Shown here in pieces: positions 35,471 to 43,763 of a DNA stretch of 64,000 bases (its first letter is position 1; every line of letters begins with the position of its first letter). This DNA comes from Gracilibacillus massiliensis. GTDB taxonomy: Bacteria; Bacillota; Bacilli; Bacillales; Amphibacillaceae. Position numbers and translations under genes: made by a program. Location: positions 124,001-188,000 of the forward strand of contig NZ_CZRP01000009.1 in assembly GCF_001458115.1 (NCBI RefSeq). The letters are read 5' to 3'. The notes under the pieces are model-generated. The model was not told the origin of the DNA. It was given only the letters and a program-made list of their open reading frames with translations, and did not search any database.

Positions 35471-36085
35471 TTACGACATCCATTTAGGTGGTGTATTTTT
35501 TCCCCAATATACTTCTGCCAAAGGGAAATGTTCTTCAAATCGATCGTTCTTTAGATGATAATGGAATCGAAAATAATAACCGTCTTGTGGTTTCTGAACT
35601 CTATTTACATGAAACCTCGCAATATCTTGTTTCTCTTTCGCATTGTACAAATTAAAGATTCGCTCACCGTATCCTGATGATGGATCCTCAGCAATCATCA
35701 AAAACTGACTATCTTCTTCGCCAATTTCTTCAAATAATTCGTCAAGCACTGCTTGCAAATTCGGTATCACAGCAGTTTCTAAATCGCTGTCGATTTTCGT
35801 TGCAATTTTATCTCCTAGTTTTACAAATACTTGCTCCTCTGCAAGTCTGCTTAACTCTTGTAGATAGAGTTGATTCGAATCATCTGGAACAATGACATCA
35901 TCAGACGTTAAACTAGCATCTTCATCACTCTGTTCCGTTTGCAGTGATCGATCTTCACCAGGCTCTATTTCTCCTTTGTTGACATCCGAATCGGCTTCCG
36001 CATCAAGATAGATCGGTGGTACATAGAGACCCAATGTTAAGATAGTTACTAATAAAACGGTTATTTTTTTCATCCATAATTTCAT
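35471..36085 (-). CDS. ypjP: YpjP-family protein
   Basis: 204 residues with an N-terminal signal or anchor (MKLWMKKITVLLVTILTLGL). The C-terminal domain has RFHYHLKNDRFEEHFPLAEV and ends WGKNTPPKWMS, as in Bacillus YpjP. The family is found in Bacillaceae; its function is unknown. An acidic spacer follows the signal segment. The gene stands alone with its own terminator. Confidence 0.88.
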   Translation of the reverse strand: MKLWMKKITVLLVTILTLGLYVPPIYLDAEADSDVNKGEIEPGEDRSLQTEQSDEDASLTSDDVIVPDDSNQLYLQELSRLAEEQVFVKLGDKIATKIDSDLETAVIPNLQAVLDELFEEIGEEDSQFLMIAEDPSSGYGERIFNLYNAKEKQDIARFHVNRVQKPQDGYYFRFHYHLKNDRFEEHFPLAEVYWGKNTPPKWMS

Positions 36086-36186
36086 CTTAACCGAACTCCC
36101 TCACATCATCTTACTAAAATTTTATCATGTTTTGAAAATTTGTCCATACATGTGAGCGCTTTTTTGTTGTTTTACACAATTTTTAC

Positions 36187-36777
36187 TTATGTTTGTGCCA
36201 AAGACTGTCGTGGAATCACTGGCTGATCTGCTCCTATTACGTTACCATTAATTTGCTTGCTAAATGTCACCACTGAATCTGCCAATTGGTGTAGTCTTTC
36301 TTTTATTGTTTCATCTGCTAATTGTTTGTTTTCAAAATGTTCATTATGTGCGTAAACATTTCCTGGTAACGTGTATGCTTTGAAATAACCTGCCAGCGGT
36401 TTTAATTGATGCTCAATCGCTAAATAATGATGGTACGTACCACCTGTAGCAATAAATGCTAGCACCTTTCCTTTCAAAGCGGTATTCGGTATTAAATCAA
36501 ATACATTCTTTAACGCACCTGGTATCGATCCACGATATATCGGTGTACCAACTATCAAAGCATCTGCTTGAACGATCTCTTCTATTAACCGCTTGGAATC
36601 TCCTTGATATTCCGATGGATCACGACCATCACAAAATGTTAATTGATATTTTTTTAAATCTATTACATTCACTTCTATCTCTGGATGTGATTTCTTAATA
36701 TGATTGACTGTTTCTTTTACCGTCAGCAATGTTTTTGACAACGGGGTTAGACTTCCTGCAATTGCAGCTATCTTCAT
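36187..36777 (-). CDS. NADPH-dependent FMN reductase (SsuE/MsuE-like)
   Basis: 196 residues, flavodoxin-like fold: AAIAGSLTPLSKT for phosphate binding, ALIVGTPIYRGSIPGALKNVFDL and VLAFIATGGTYHHYLAI. It supplies reduced FMN to the monooxygenase encoded directly upstream, whose stop overlaps this start as ATGA. Such two-component pairs release sulfite or sulfinate from organosulfur compounds when sulfur is scarce. Confidence 0.92.
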   Translation of the reverse strand: MKIAAIAGSLTPLSKTLLTVKETVNHIKKSHPEIEVNVIDLKKYQLTFCDGRDPSEYQGDSKRLIEEIVQADALIVGTPIYRGSIPGALKNVFDLIPNTALKGKVLAFIATGGTYHHYLAIEHQLKPLAGYFKAYTLPGNVYAHNEHFENKQLADETIKERLHQLADSVVTFSKQINGNVIGADQPVIPRQSLAQT

Positions 36778-37856
36778 AAAAGAACACCAGCTTCTTTTAA
36801 TTCCTTCTCTTTCTTCTTCACTAAAGGAATAACTTCTTCGCCAAATCGACGTAAATCCTCTTCATAATGGAAGTGACCAGTTAACACTAAATCGACACCA
36901 ATTTTTTTCAATTCAATAATGCGATCGGCGACTTGTTCGGCTGTTCCAATTAATCCTGTTTTAAAGCCATCATTATATTGTACGAGATCTTCTTTTGAAG
37001 AATTGGCCCACATACCTTCTTTTTCTTTGGTTGATTGACCTGCTTCTTTCACCGCGTTTTGGAATCCCTTTACCGCCTCATCATCTGCGTTAGAGACGAT
37101 ATCTCGTAACAATTGAACCGCTTCTTCCTCTGTATCACGAACAATCGCAAAGCCATTCACCGCGAATTTCACTTCTCGTCCTTCTTTTTCAGCTAATTCT
37201 TTAACAGTATTTATTTGTTTTTCAAAGCCGTCTAATGTATTCCCATTCATAAAATAAAAATCAGAAACTCTTGAAGCCATTTCTTTGGCTGCCTGAGAAT
37301 TACCACCTTGGAAAATAGGAATTTGCTTTTCAGGTTTAGGCTTCATCGGTGCCTCGTTAATTGAGTAATAATCCCCTTCAAAGTTAGCCTCGTCTTCCGT
37401 AAACATCGCGCGTAACACACGAATGAATTCCTCGGAACGTTTATAACGCTTGTCATGATCGATCCACTCTTCCCCATAAGAAGTGAATTCATCTTTTAAC
37501 CAACCACTCACAACGTTTACTGCAGCGCGGCCTTTGGTAACATGGTCTAAAGTTGACAACATTTTAGCATATACAGCAGGGTGCCATAAGCCGGGCAATA
37601 CTGCTGCAATGACTTTTAAATTTTTGGTAACTGCTCCTAGAGCGGTCGCCAATGTAATAGCTTCTAACTGTTTGTCAGCACCATAACTTGCAAAAAAACG
37701 AGTTTGCAATAATGCATAATCAAATCCAACTTCTTCGGCAATTTGAGCATATCGTTTGTTTGCATCAAAACTCCAATCTGTTTTTTGAGGCAATTTCGAA
37801 ACAACTAATCCTCCGCTTACATTTGGTACCCAATAGGCAAATAATAAATCGCTCAT
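36774..37856 (-). CDS. sfnG: FMNH2-dependent sulfone/sulfonate monooxygenase (SfnG-like)
   Basis: 360 residues of the luciferase-like family. The N-terminus FAYWVPNVSGGLVVSKLPQ is characteristic of SfnG, which oxidises dimethylsulfone to methanesulfinate. Other signatures are WHPAVYAKMLSTLDHVTKGRA, VVSGWLKDEF and IFQGGNSQAAKEMA. It acts with the FMN reductase encoded next to it. A SAM riboswitch controls the operon, so it is made when methionine/SAM is low. The SfnG assignment against SsuD rests on the N-terminal pattern. Confidence 0.9.
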   Translation of the reverse strand: MSDLLFAYWVPNVSGGLVVSKLPQKTDWSFDANKRYAQIAEEVGFDYALLQTRFFASYGADKQLEAITLATALGAVTKNLKVIAAVLPGLWHPAVYAKMLSTLDHVTKGRAAVNVVSGWLKDEFTSYGEEWIDHDKRYKRSEEFIRVLRAMFTEDEANFEGDYYSINEAPMKPKPEKQIPIFQGGNSQAAKEMASRVSDFYFMNGNTLDGFEKQINTVKELAEKEGREVKFAVNGFAIVRDTEEEAVQLLRDIVSNADDEAVKGFQNAVKEAGQSTKEKEGMWANSSKEDLVQYNDGFKTGLIGTAEQVADRIIELKKIGVDLVLTGHFHYEEDLRRFGEEVIPLVKKKEKELKEAGVLL

Positions 37857-37884
37857 TCTACATTCTCCTCACTTTTTTTGTAAA

Positions 37885-37915
37885 TTAAAAAATCCTCCTC
37901 TAAAGATAGAGAAGG
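37885..37915 (-). terminator. Riboswitch-controlled terminator
   Basis: On the minus strand AATCCTTCTCTA, a short loop and TAGAGGAGGATT are followed by TTTT. It lies between the SAM aptamer and sfnG, as expected for the expression platform. Confidence 0.88.
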
Positions 37916-37961
37916 ATTCAACATTTGGATTGAATAATAGATAACAAAAATCAATCAACAA

Positions 37962-38078
37962 GAATCTTCTCATCTTTGGATCTTTTAATAGATCCTCTGA
38001 AATTGGCACCGGGCACATTTGTGCTGGTTGCCGAGGCTTCGCAGGGTCAGTCCCTCCACCTCTCTGGATAAGAAATTG
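37962..38078 (-). promoter_or_regulatory. SAM-I (S-box) riboswitch
   Basis: On the minus strand it has the conserved S-box blocks in order: CTTATCCAGAGAGGTGGAGG, GACTGACCCTGCGAAGCC, CGGCAACC, GGTGCCAATTTC and GATGAGAAG. SAM binding should stabilise the aptamer and allow the terminator at 37885-37915 to form. It stops sfnG-ssuE-like transcription when SAM is plentiful. Confidence 0.95.
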
Positions 38079-38218
38079 TTTCGTTTATGAAGTTGTTAAA
38101 AAGCATAACACATCTGATCCTTATCGGCAAGAGATTTTTTTGAATTTTCAGATTATTGTATAATTCAGATTTTGAAAGACAAAATAAGAATAATGTCGTA
38201 TTGTAGGGTGGGACAAAT

Positions 38219-39043
38219 ATGGATCAAGAACATCTAGATAAATGGAAGCAGCTTGAACACGATTTCGATCATGCTGTACCAGAAAAAGTAACCCGAGATG
38301 TTGCGTATTATCGAACAATCCTTTCCAATGTAATCATGATCGGAGCTCCTAATGAAGACTGGATTTTGGTAGATGCAGGGATAAAAAGATATCAAGATAG
38401 AATTCTACATGCCTGTGAAGAGAGGTATGGTACAAAACCACCTGTTGCTATTATTTTAACGCATGGACATTTTGACCATACTGGTTCAGCGAAGAAACTA
38501 GCAGATCACTGGCAAGTTCCTATTTATATTCACGAAAAAGAAATGGATTATGTAACTGGTAAAAAAGCCTATCCACCAGGTGATCCTACTGTAGGTGGGG
38601 GAATGATTTCTTTATTATCAAGTCTTTTCCCAACCAAGCCTGAACATTTAGAGGGGTATGTAACTGCCTTACCAATGGATGGATCAATTCCCGAATTAAA
38701 AGGATGGCACTATATAGAAACGCCTGGACATACTCCTGGACACATTAGTTTGTTTCGTGATGAAGATCGGATTTTAATAGCAGGTGACGCTATTTCTACA
38801 GAAAAACCCGAATCATCACTTGCTGTCTTCTTTCCTATCCAACATGTATATGGGCCTCCTGCATACTTTACTCAAGATTGGATGGAAGCAGAGACTTCTG
38901 TGAAAAAGTTAGCTAACTTAGAACCAGATTATGTAATAGCTGGTCACGGTTTACCGATGCAAGGCGAAACAATGAAACAGGAACTCAAAAAATTAGCAGA
39001 TAATTTCATCAACCAAGCGATTCCAAAGCATAAGCGTCATTGA
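38219..39043 (+). CDS. MBL-fold metallo-hydrolase
   Basis: 274 residues. The metal-binding motif is THGHFDHTG, with later ligands in ETPGHTPGHIS and IAGDAIST and a final histidine in IAGHGLPM. It belongs to the glyoxalase II-like metallo-beta-lactamase family. Substrate cannot be named from the sequence; no neighbour gives a hint. GGGTGGG lies upstream of the ATG. Confidence 0.9.
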   Translation: MDQEHLDKWKQLEHDFDHAVPEKVTRDVAYYRTILSNVIMIGAPNEDWILVDAGIKRYQDRILHACEERYGTKPPVAIILTHGHFDHTGSAKKLADHWQVPIYIHEKEMDYVTGKKAYPPGDPTVGGGMISLLSSLFPTKPEHLEGYVTALPMDGSIPELKGWHYIETPGHTPGHISLFRDEDRILIAGDAISTEKPESSLAVFFPIQHVYGPPAYFTQDWMEAETSVKKLANLEPDYVIAGHGLPMQGETMKQELKKLADNFINQAIPKHKRH

Positions 39044-39119
39044 TAAATTACTTTTCTATAGAGTACTAAGTAGATCGGAACTGCGAACTAAAAACCATTT
39101 CAAAAAGGTAACTTTCTTG

Positions 39120-39227
39120 ACGGGATTTGTATTGTTGTGGACTGGATAATCAGTTGTCTTCACAGGATTAAGTGCTCGCTTCACTGGATAGGTCTTCATA
39201 TCCTGTGAAGCACAACTTTTATCCCGT
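39120..39227. repeat. Nested inverted repeat between MBL and MFS genes
   Basis: Three inverted pairs are nested: ACGGGAT/ATCCCGT (39120 and 39221), GTTGTG/CACAAC (39134 and 39211) and CTTCACAGGAT/ATCCTGTGAAG (39158 and 39200). The whole can fold as one interrupted hairpin. No gene or T-run is associated. Nothing else is visible in the gap between 39044 and 39251. Confidence 0.6.
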
Positions 39228-39251
39228 TAAGAGCTGTATTAACATACCTAC

Positions 39252-39288
39252 ACAAAAAAAGAATAGCAAAAGACTGCTATTCTTTGTC
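39252..39288 (-). terminator. Terminator of the MFS gene
   Basis: Perfect 11-bp stem AAAGAATAGCA/TGCTATTCTTT with a six-base loop and seven T on the minus strand. Confidence 0.9.
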
Positions 39289-40686
39289 GTATTCTTCTGG
39301 GTCGATCGGTTTACTGTTTTTAATAAAGAAAGATAAAATTAAACCTACCAAAGTGATAATGGATAATACTAAGAAGGCTGTATTCGCTCCGGTAATGGCT
39401 GGAAATGCAGCACCGCTCTCTGTAGCTATCGATTCAGAAGTTGTCATTACGGTAACAATAATTGCTGTACCGACAGATGCAGAAACATTTCTTAAGGTAT
39501 TGTCCATGGCTGCACCATGTGCGATTAATTTTTTTGGTAACTGATTTAAACCAGCTGTGGCTGCAGGCATCATTACCATCGAAATCCCTAGCATTCGAAT
39601 CGCAAAAACGACTGTTAAATAAGTAATCGAGGTCTTATCATCCAAGATAGTATACATAAACGACCCAATTGTCATTAACACGAAACCTATAATCGCAAGC
39701 CATCTCGCCCCTATTTTATCAAAAATCCTTCCAGTAATAGGGGACATAATTCCTGTTATGATGGCACCGGGCAGAATAACCAAACCTGACTGTACTGCTG
39801 CAAAATCCCTTGCTTCCTGCATATACAACGGGATCAGTGTTTCCACAGCAATCAATCCCATAAAAGCAATCATACCTAAGGTTACAGTTAAAGGAAAAAT
39901 AGAGTATTTAAAAACTCGAAATTCCAACATTGGGTGTGCTAATTTTAATTGTCTCAGGATAAACCATATCAGTGATATTACACCTACTATTAACACAATG
40001 ATCGTAACAGGTGCATCCCATCCATTATTTCCGGCACTGGTAAAACCGTATAATAAACCTCCAAAACCAAAGGAAGATAATATCACGGAAAGAACATCTA
40101 ATTTAGGTTTAGATACTTCTGTAACGTTCTTCATCACAAAGTATGCGATGATAATATCTATGATAGCAATAGGTAAAATAATATAAAACAGAACTCGCCA
40201 TGAATAATGTTCGGTCACCCATCCAGATAATGATGGACCGATAGCTGGAGCGAAAGAGATAACTAAACCAACTAATCCCATGATACTGCCCCGCTTATTC
40301 ACTGGAAAGATCATGAGGAATACGGTTTGCATTAATGGTAACATGACACCTGCACCGGCAGATTGGATCACACGGCCTGCTAACAAAAATCCAAATGTTG
40401 GAGCAATAGCTGCCACTAATGTACCGATAGTGAACACACTCATTGCCGTAATAAACAGTTGTCTAGTAGTAAAACGATCTATTAAAAAAGCTGTTACAGG
40501 AATCATAATTCCATTTACAAGCATAAAAATGGTCGTTAACCATTGTGCGGAGTTAGCTGTAATTCCCATTTCATTCATGATTGGAGGAATCGCTGTAATC
40601 ATTAACGTTTGATTTAAAATTGCAATAAACGCGCCCGCCAATAATAAAGCAACAATAGTTCCCCGTTTTTGTACAGATGTAGACAT
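39277..40686 (-). CDS. MFS multidrug exporter, DHA2 family (14 helices)
   Basis: 469 residues, about fourteen membrane helices. DHA2 features: NQTLMITAIPPIMNEMGI, the motif A-like LIDRFTTRQLF, GRVIQSAGAGVMLPLMQTVF and motif C FAPAIGPSLSGW. It is probably a proton-driven drug or metabolite exporter of the LmrB/MdeP type. No regulator gene is adjacent. Substrates are unknown. Confidence 0.92.
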   Translation of the reverse strand: MSTSVQKRGTIVALLLAGAFIAILNQTLMITAIPPIMNEMGITANSAQWLTTIFMLVNGIMIPVTAFLIDRFTTRQLFITAMSVFTIGTLVAAIAPTFGFLLAGRVIQSAGAGVMLPLMQTVFLMIFPVNKRGSIMGLVGLVISFAPAIGPSLSGWVTEHYSWRVLFYIILPIAIIDIIIAYFVMKNVTEVSKPKLDVLSVILSSFGFGGLLYGFTSAGNNGWDAPVTIIVLIVGVISLIWFILRQLKLAHPMLEFRVFKYSIFPLTVTLGMIAFMGLIAVETLIPLYMQEARDFAAVQSGLVILPGAIITGIMSPITGRIFDKIGARWLAIIGFVLMTIGSFMYTILDDKTSITYLTVVFAIRMLGISMVMMPAATAGLNQLPKKLIAHGAAMDNTLRNVSASVGTAIIVTVMTTSESIATESGAAFPAITGANTAFLVLSIITLVGLILSFFIKNSKPIDPEEYDKE

Positions 40687-40854
40687 TCTCTCACTCCCTA
40701 GCGTGCAATTTATTTCTAGTCACGAAAGATATTGTATGCTTTTTCCACTCAAAAAGCAAAAAATGAGACTGGAAAATATATATTTTCTTAACTTCAAACA
40801 CGAACGACGTAATATGTATTGTTGCGCAATAACAGAATACTGTGCAACAAAAGA

Positions 40855-41168
40855 TGTAGTAATTTTGACAGAATGTGCGTGCTTAGAAACCGCTACGGCT
40901 TGCCCGCTTCTCTTTCCACGGGTTTTTCTCCTCAGCTAACTGTGGTAAGCAAAGGTCGCTTACCACAGTGGATCTTCGGATAAAAACATCCCGTAGGAGT
41001 AGAAGCGGACGCCTACGCTACTTTAATATTTTACAACGCTAGTGTGAGGTAGCATTATGCTATTTCTATTATGTGAAAAATCGTTGATTAGAGCAACAGA
41101 TCAAAATGCTTCCTTTCACAAACATTGTAGAACATATCATATAGCGGAGGCCGATTGCGAAGACTGAT
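40855..41168. repeat. Composite palindromic element, copy B, left part
   Basis: The left end is GTAGTAATTTTGACA. The left hairpin module (40895-41025) has core CTGTGGTAAGC/GCTTACCACAG between CAGCTAAC and GTGGATCTTC. The second module begins at ATAGCGGAGGCCGATT and is then interrupted by the IS element. The missing half resumes at 42910. The outermost bases TGCGCAATAAC (near 40823) are matched by GTTATTGCGCA near 43066. Confidence 0.8.
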
Positions 41169-41301
41169 ATGAACGAAACTGTCAAGGTCACCATTTAAAT
41201 ATTTCTTTATAACGCTTTTTGGGCAACCTTAAGCTGAGGGTCCCCTTTGGCCCTTTTTTCAATGATTACTATTTATTGCGAAGTTATAAGCAAAGGATCT
41301 C

Positions 41302-41407
41302 CTTCTCTTAGCTTACCAACCTCTCGTCCTATCGCTAGTCGATTGTCAAGTGCTTTCCTTGATGATCGATTAGCGATAGGAGACACTCAGTCAAAGCTAA
41401 GAAGAAG
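41302..41407 (-). ncRNA. Candidate guide (bridge/seek) RNA region of the IS element
   Basis: In the non-coding region downstream of the transposase, three nested stems can form. The outer is CTTCTCTTAGCTT (41302) with AAGCTAAGAAGAAG (41394). The middle is CCTATCGCTAGTCGAT (41328) with ATCGATTAGCGATAGG (41365), 16 bp with one mismatch. The inner is TCAAG (41346) with CTTGA (41358). IS1111-type elements are known to encode a guide RNA downstream of the transposase. The exact RNA ends, loops and target match are not shown. Confidence 0.45.
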
Positions 41408-41687
41408 GAAGTGCCTCCTCTAAAGTATGAATTTCAAGGAGACAAACACACGGCATGAAGGCAAAAATCTCTACTCCGATGAGCATACTGATATCCGTGG
41501 ATTCTCACATTTTATCGTTCCGTCTAAGGATCTGTCACGAACTCCTGGCGTGCGTTCACCAATATATGGCTAGCACAAGTCTTCGTCGTGCGTTATCCTT
41601 TACGGTTTTTATCTTTGCCTTCAAGCCCTATGTTTCTGTCCTTTTTCTTTCCTTTCTTTTCCTGTTGCCTGTCAATACTTTGAGGTT

Positions 41688-42803
41688 CTATGACAATTCT
41701 GTTTCACCATTCGGCTCTTGTGCTATCGCCCATATAAATCCTGCTAATTCTCTTGCGACAGCTGTAATGGCTTTGCCACTTTCTTTTCCGCGTCCCATCA
41801 ACCTGTAATACTTTTTGTGTAATCGGTGTTGTGCTTTCCAAGAAACCCCTAAAATATTAGGCGGTTGTCCTTTCTGCCTTCTTTTCAAATCTCGACCAAC
41901 AGTAGGCTTATGCCGATAACTCCATGCAGCTTCGATTAACAACTTCCGAATATGTCGGTTTCCTGTTTTTGTTATGGATCCCTGTCTCCTTGCGTCACCG
42001 CTAGAACTCTCACTTGGCACTACTCCTGTGTAGGCCATAAAGCCACTTGGATGAAGGAATCTTTCAAATGAACCAACCTCTGCAACTACACTAGTAGCGG
42101 TTATGACAGCAATACCTCGCAAGGTCATGAGTTTTTGAATTAATGGGGCGTGAACACCATTTTCAGCTTGTTCTTTTATCTCTTCACCTAATATCCCCAA
42201 ACGTTGTTGATATTCTTCGAGTTGGTGTACATACTCCTGAAAGACCACCCTAGATGCAGATCGAGGAAATTTCAATTGGCGCAGCCATTCCCAATACTTC
42301 ACAGTCCATTTTTTCATGCCCATTGGTGGTCTGATTTCATTCCTTAGAAGAAATTTAGTGAGACGATGCTTTGCTCTTAATTCATCTTCCTTCACATCTT
42401 CCCGTGCTCGAACTAAATCACGTAATGCTTCATCATCTTCCGTAGGGACAAAGATCGGTGTTAATTCTCCCGCACGGTAAAGAGTTGCAAGATTTTCCGC
42501 ATCTCGTTTATCTGTTTTGATACGACTACCAGGTTTCTGTGGTATTAAAGATGGTGCGATCACCTCACATTTAATATCCATGCTTTTGAGAAGGCGATAA
42601 AGACCATATCCAGTTGGTCCAGCCTCATAGCACATTTCTAATTGTTCAGGTGCTCCTAATCTTTTTATTAATTTTCGAATCGCTTCTACTGTGTAATTTA
42701 TCATCCCTATATATCTTGGTTTAGAACGTCCTTCATCCGCAACGGCCACTGCAATTTTCTCCTTTGATACGTCTAACCCTACATATTTTGTGTTATAATT
42801 CAT
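41688..42803 (-). CDS. IS110-family transposase
   Basis: 371 residues, full length. The N-terminal DEDD RuvC-like domain has KYVGLDVSKEKIAVAVAD, EMCYEAGPTGYGLYRLL and SRIKTDKRDAENLA. The C-terminal domain (transposase 20 type) has LMTLRGIAVITATSVVAEVG, FMAYTGVVPSESSSG and ITKTGNRHIRKLLIEAAW, with a serine-containing stretch proposed as nucleophile in this family. No frameshift or stop interrupts it, so the element may be active. Confidence 0.95.
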   Translation of the reverse strand: MNYNTKYVGLDVSKEKIAVAVADEGRSKPRYIGMINYTVEAIRKLIKRLGAPEQLEMCYEAGPTGYGLYRLLKSMDIKCEVIAPSLIPQKPGSRIKTDKRDAENLATLYRAGELTPIFVPTEDDEALRDLVRAREDVKEDELRAKHRLTKFLLRNEIRPPMGMKKWTVKYWEWLRQLKFPRSASRVVFQEYVHQLEEYQQRLGILGEEIKEQAENGVHAPLIQKLMTLRGIAVITATSVVAEVGSFERFLHPSGFMAYTGVVPSESSSGDARRQGSITKTGNRHIRKLLIEAAWSYRHKPTVGRDLKRRQKGQPPNILGVSWKAQHRLHKKYYRLMGRGKESGKAITAVARELAGFIWAIAQEPNGETELS

Positions 42804-42909
42804 GTTACTAGCTCCTTTCGTATTATAGCTCTGATTTGGGATTTTGTTCTTTACTACTCTATACCCAAGTTAACCTACGTTATTACGATTAGGGGCTAGT
42901 TTCGTTCAT

Positions 42910-43058
42910 TATAACTCCTGCGGGAACAGGGCGAGCTGAAGATCCATTTTTCAAAATGAAATTTATTTCATTTTGAAAAATTAGCTGAAGCCGTCCCCGC
43001 GGAAAGCGAAGTAATCGGCCGGAGCGTTATGCTAACACTCTACTCATTTCAAAATTAG
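42910..43058. repeat. Composite palindromic element, copy B, right part
   Basis: The second hairpin module resumes after the IS element. Its core is ATTTTTCAAAATGAAAT/ATTTCATTTTGAAAAAT between GAAGATCCA and TTAGCTGAAG, then the outer arm GCGGAAAGCGAAGTAATCGGCC. It ends CATTTCAAAATTA. The outer arm is complementary to GGCCGATT on the other side of the IS, confirming that the two parts were one. Confidence 0.78.
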
Positions 43059-43095
43059 CGCATCAGTTATTGCGCAGCATTTTCCTTATACGCGC

Positions 43096-43134
43096 AAAAA
43101 TCCAAGCGATCAAAGCTCTAATCGTTTGGATTTG
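43096..43134 (-). terminator. Terminator after desR
   Basis: On the minus strand AATCCAAACGAT and ATCGCTTGGATT form a stem with a small bulge, followed by TTTTGC. It lies after the stop at 43164. Confidence 0.8.
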
Positions 43135-43163
43135 ATTCATTATTAAATTCTTTTATCCCAATC

Positions 43164-43763
43164 TCATTTTAACCAACCTTTTTCGTTTACTTTTGCTATC
43201 GCTTCCATACGGTTATCTACCTCTAATTTATCCAAAATAACAGATATATAATTACGGACTGTTCCATTTGTTAAAAATAGCTCTTTTGCAATAGCCTTGG
43301 TCGTTTTTCCTTCTATTAGAAGTTTCATTACCTCTATTTCTCTTTGCGTTAGCGGATTCTGTTCAGAAAAAGCTAGATCCACTAATTCTGGTGAATAAAT
43401 TCGTTTTCCTCTCATAATTTGTCGAATAGATTGTGCTAAATCGTCACTCGGACTGTCCTTTAATAAGTATCCACCTACTGCCGCTTTTCTTGCTCGTTCA
43501 AAATAACCTGGTCTGGCAAATGTAGTTAAGATAATCACTTTACAAGGATGATTTCTTAAAATTTCAGCTGCATCCAATCCTGTCTGCACTGGCATTTCAA
43601 TGTCCATTAAACAAACATCCGGATTTTCCTTTTCCACTAAGGTTATGACTTCTTCTCCGTTGCTTGCCCTTCCGACTATTTCCATATCTTCTTCCATATC
43701 AAGCAGTGCACCTAATGCACCTAAGAGTAATTGTTGATCTTCAGCTAACACAATTCGGATCAC
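43164..43763 (-). CDS. desR: Response regulator DesR
   Basis: 199 residues. The receiver domain has acidic pocket AEDQQ, phospho-acceptor aspartate in CLMDIEMPVQTGLDAAE and ILTTFARPGYFERA; the C-terminal LuxR-type HTH has LTQREIEVMKLLIEGKTTKAIA and NGTVRNYISVILDKLEV. The pattern agrees closely with B. subtilis DesR. It activates the desaturase gene when DesK phosphorylates it in the cold. It overlaps desK by four bases. Confidence 0.95.
   Translation of the reverse strand: MIRIVLAEDQQLLLGALGALLDMEEDMEIVGRASNGEEVITLVEKENPDVCLMDIEMPVQTGLDAAEILRNHPCKVIILTTFARPGYFERARKAAVGGYLLKDSPSDDLAQSIRQIMRGKRIYSPELVDLAFSEQNPLTQREIEVMKLLIEGKTTKAIAKELFLTNGTVRNYISVILDKLEVDNRMEAIAKVNEKGWLK

Larger units (their letters stand above)
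41169..42909 (-). mobile_element. IS110-family element, IS1111-like
   Basis: A perfect 12-bp inverted repeat, ATGAACGAAACT at 41169-41180 and AGTTTCGTTCAT at 42898-42909, flanks a transposase gene. Elements of the IS1111 subgroup have short sub-terminal inverted repeats, whereas other IS110 members have none. The true ends may extend a few bases outside these repeats. The element splits the second hairpin of a composite palindromic repeat. About 500 bases downstream of the transposase are non-coding and strongly structured. Confidence 0.85.

Noticed and set aside
41455..41808. A plus-strand frame inside the IS element
   Set aside because: It overlaps the end of the transposase on the other strand and reads through the structured non-coding region; no recognisable motif.
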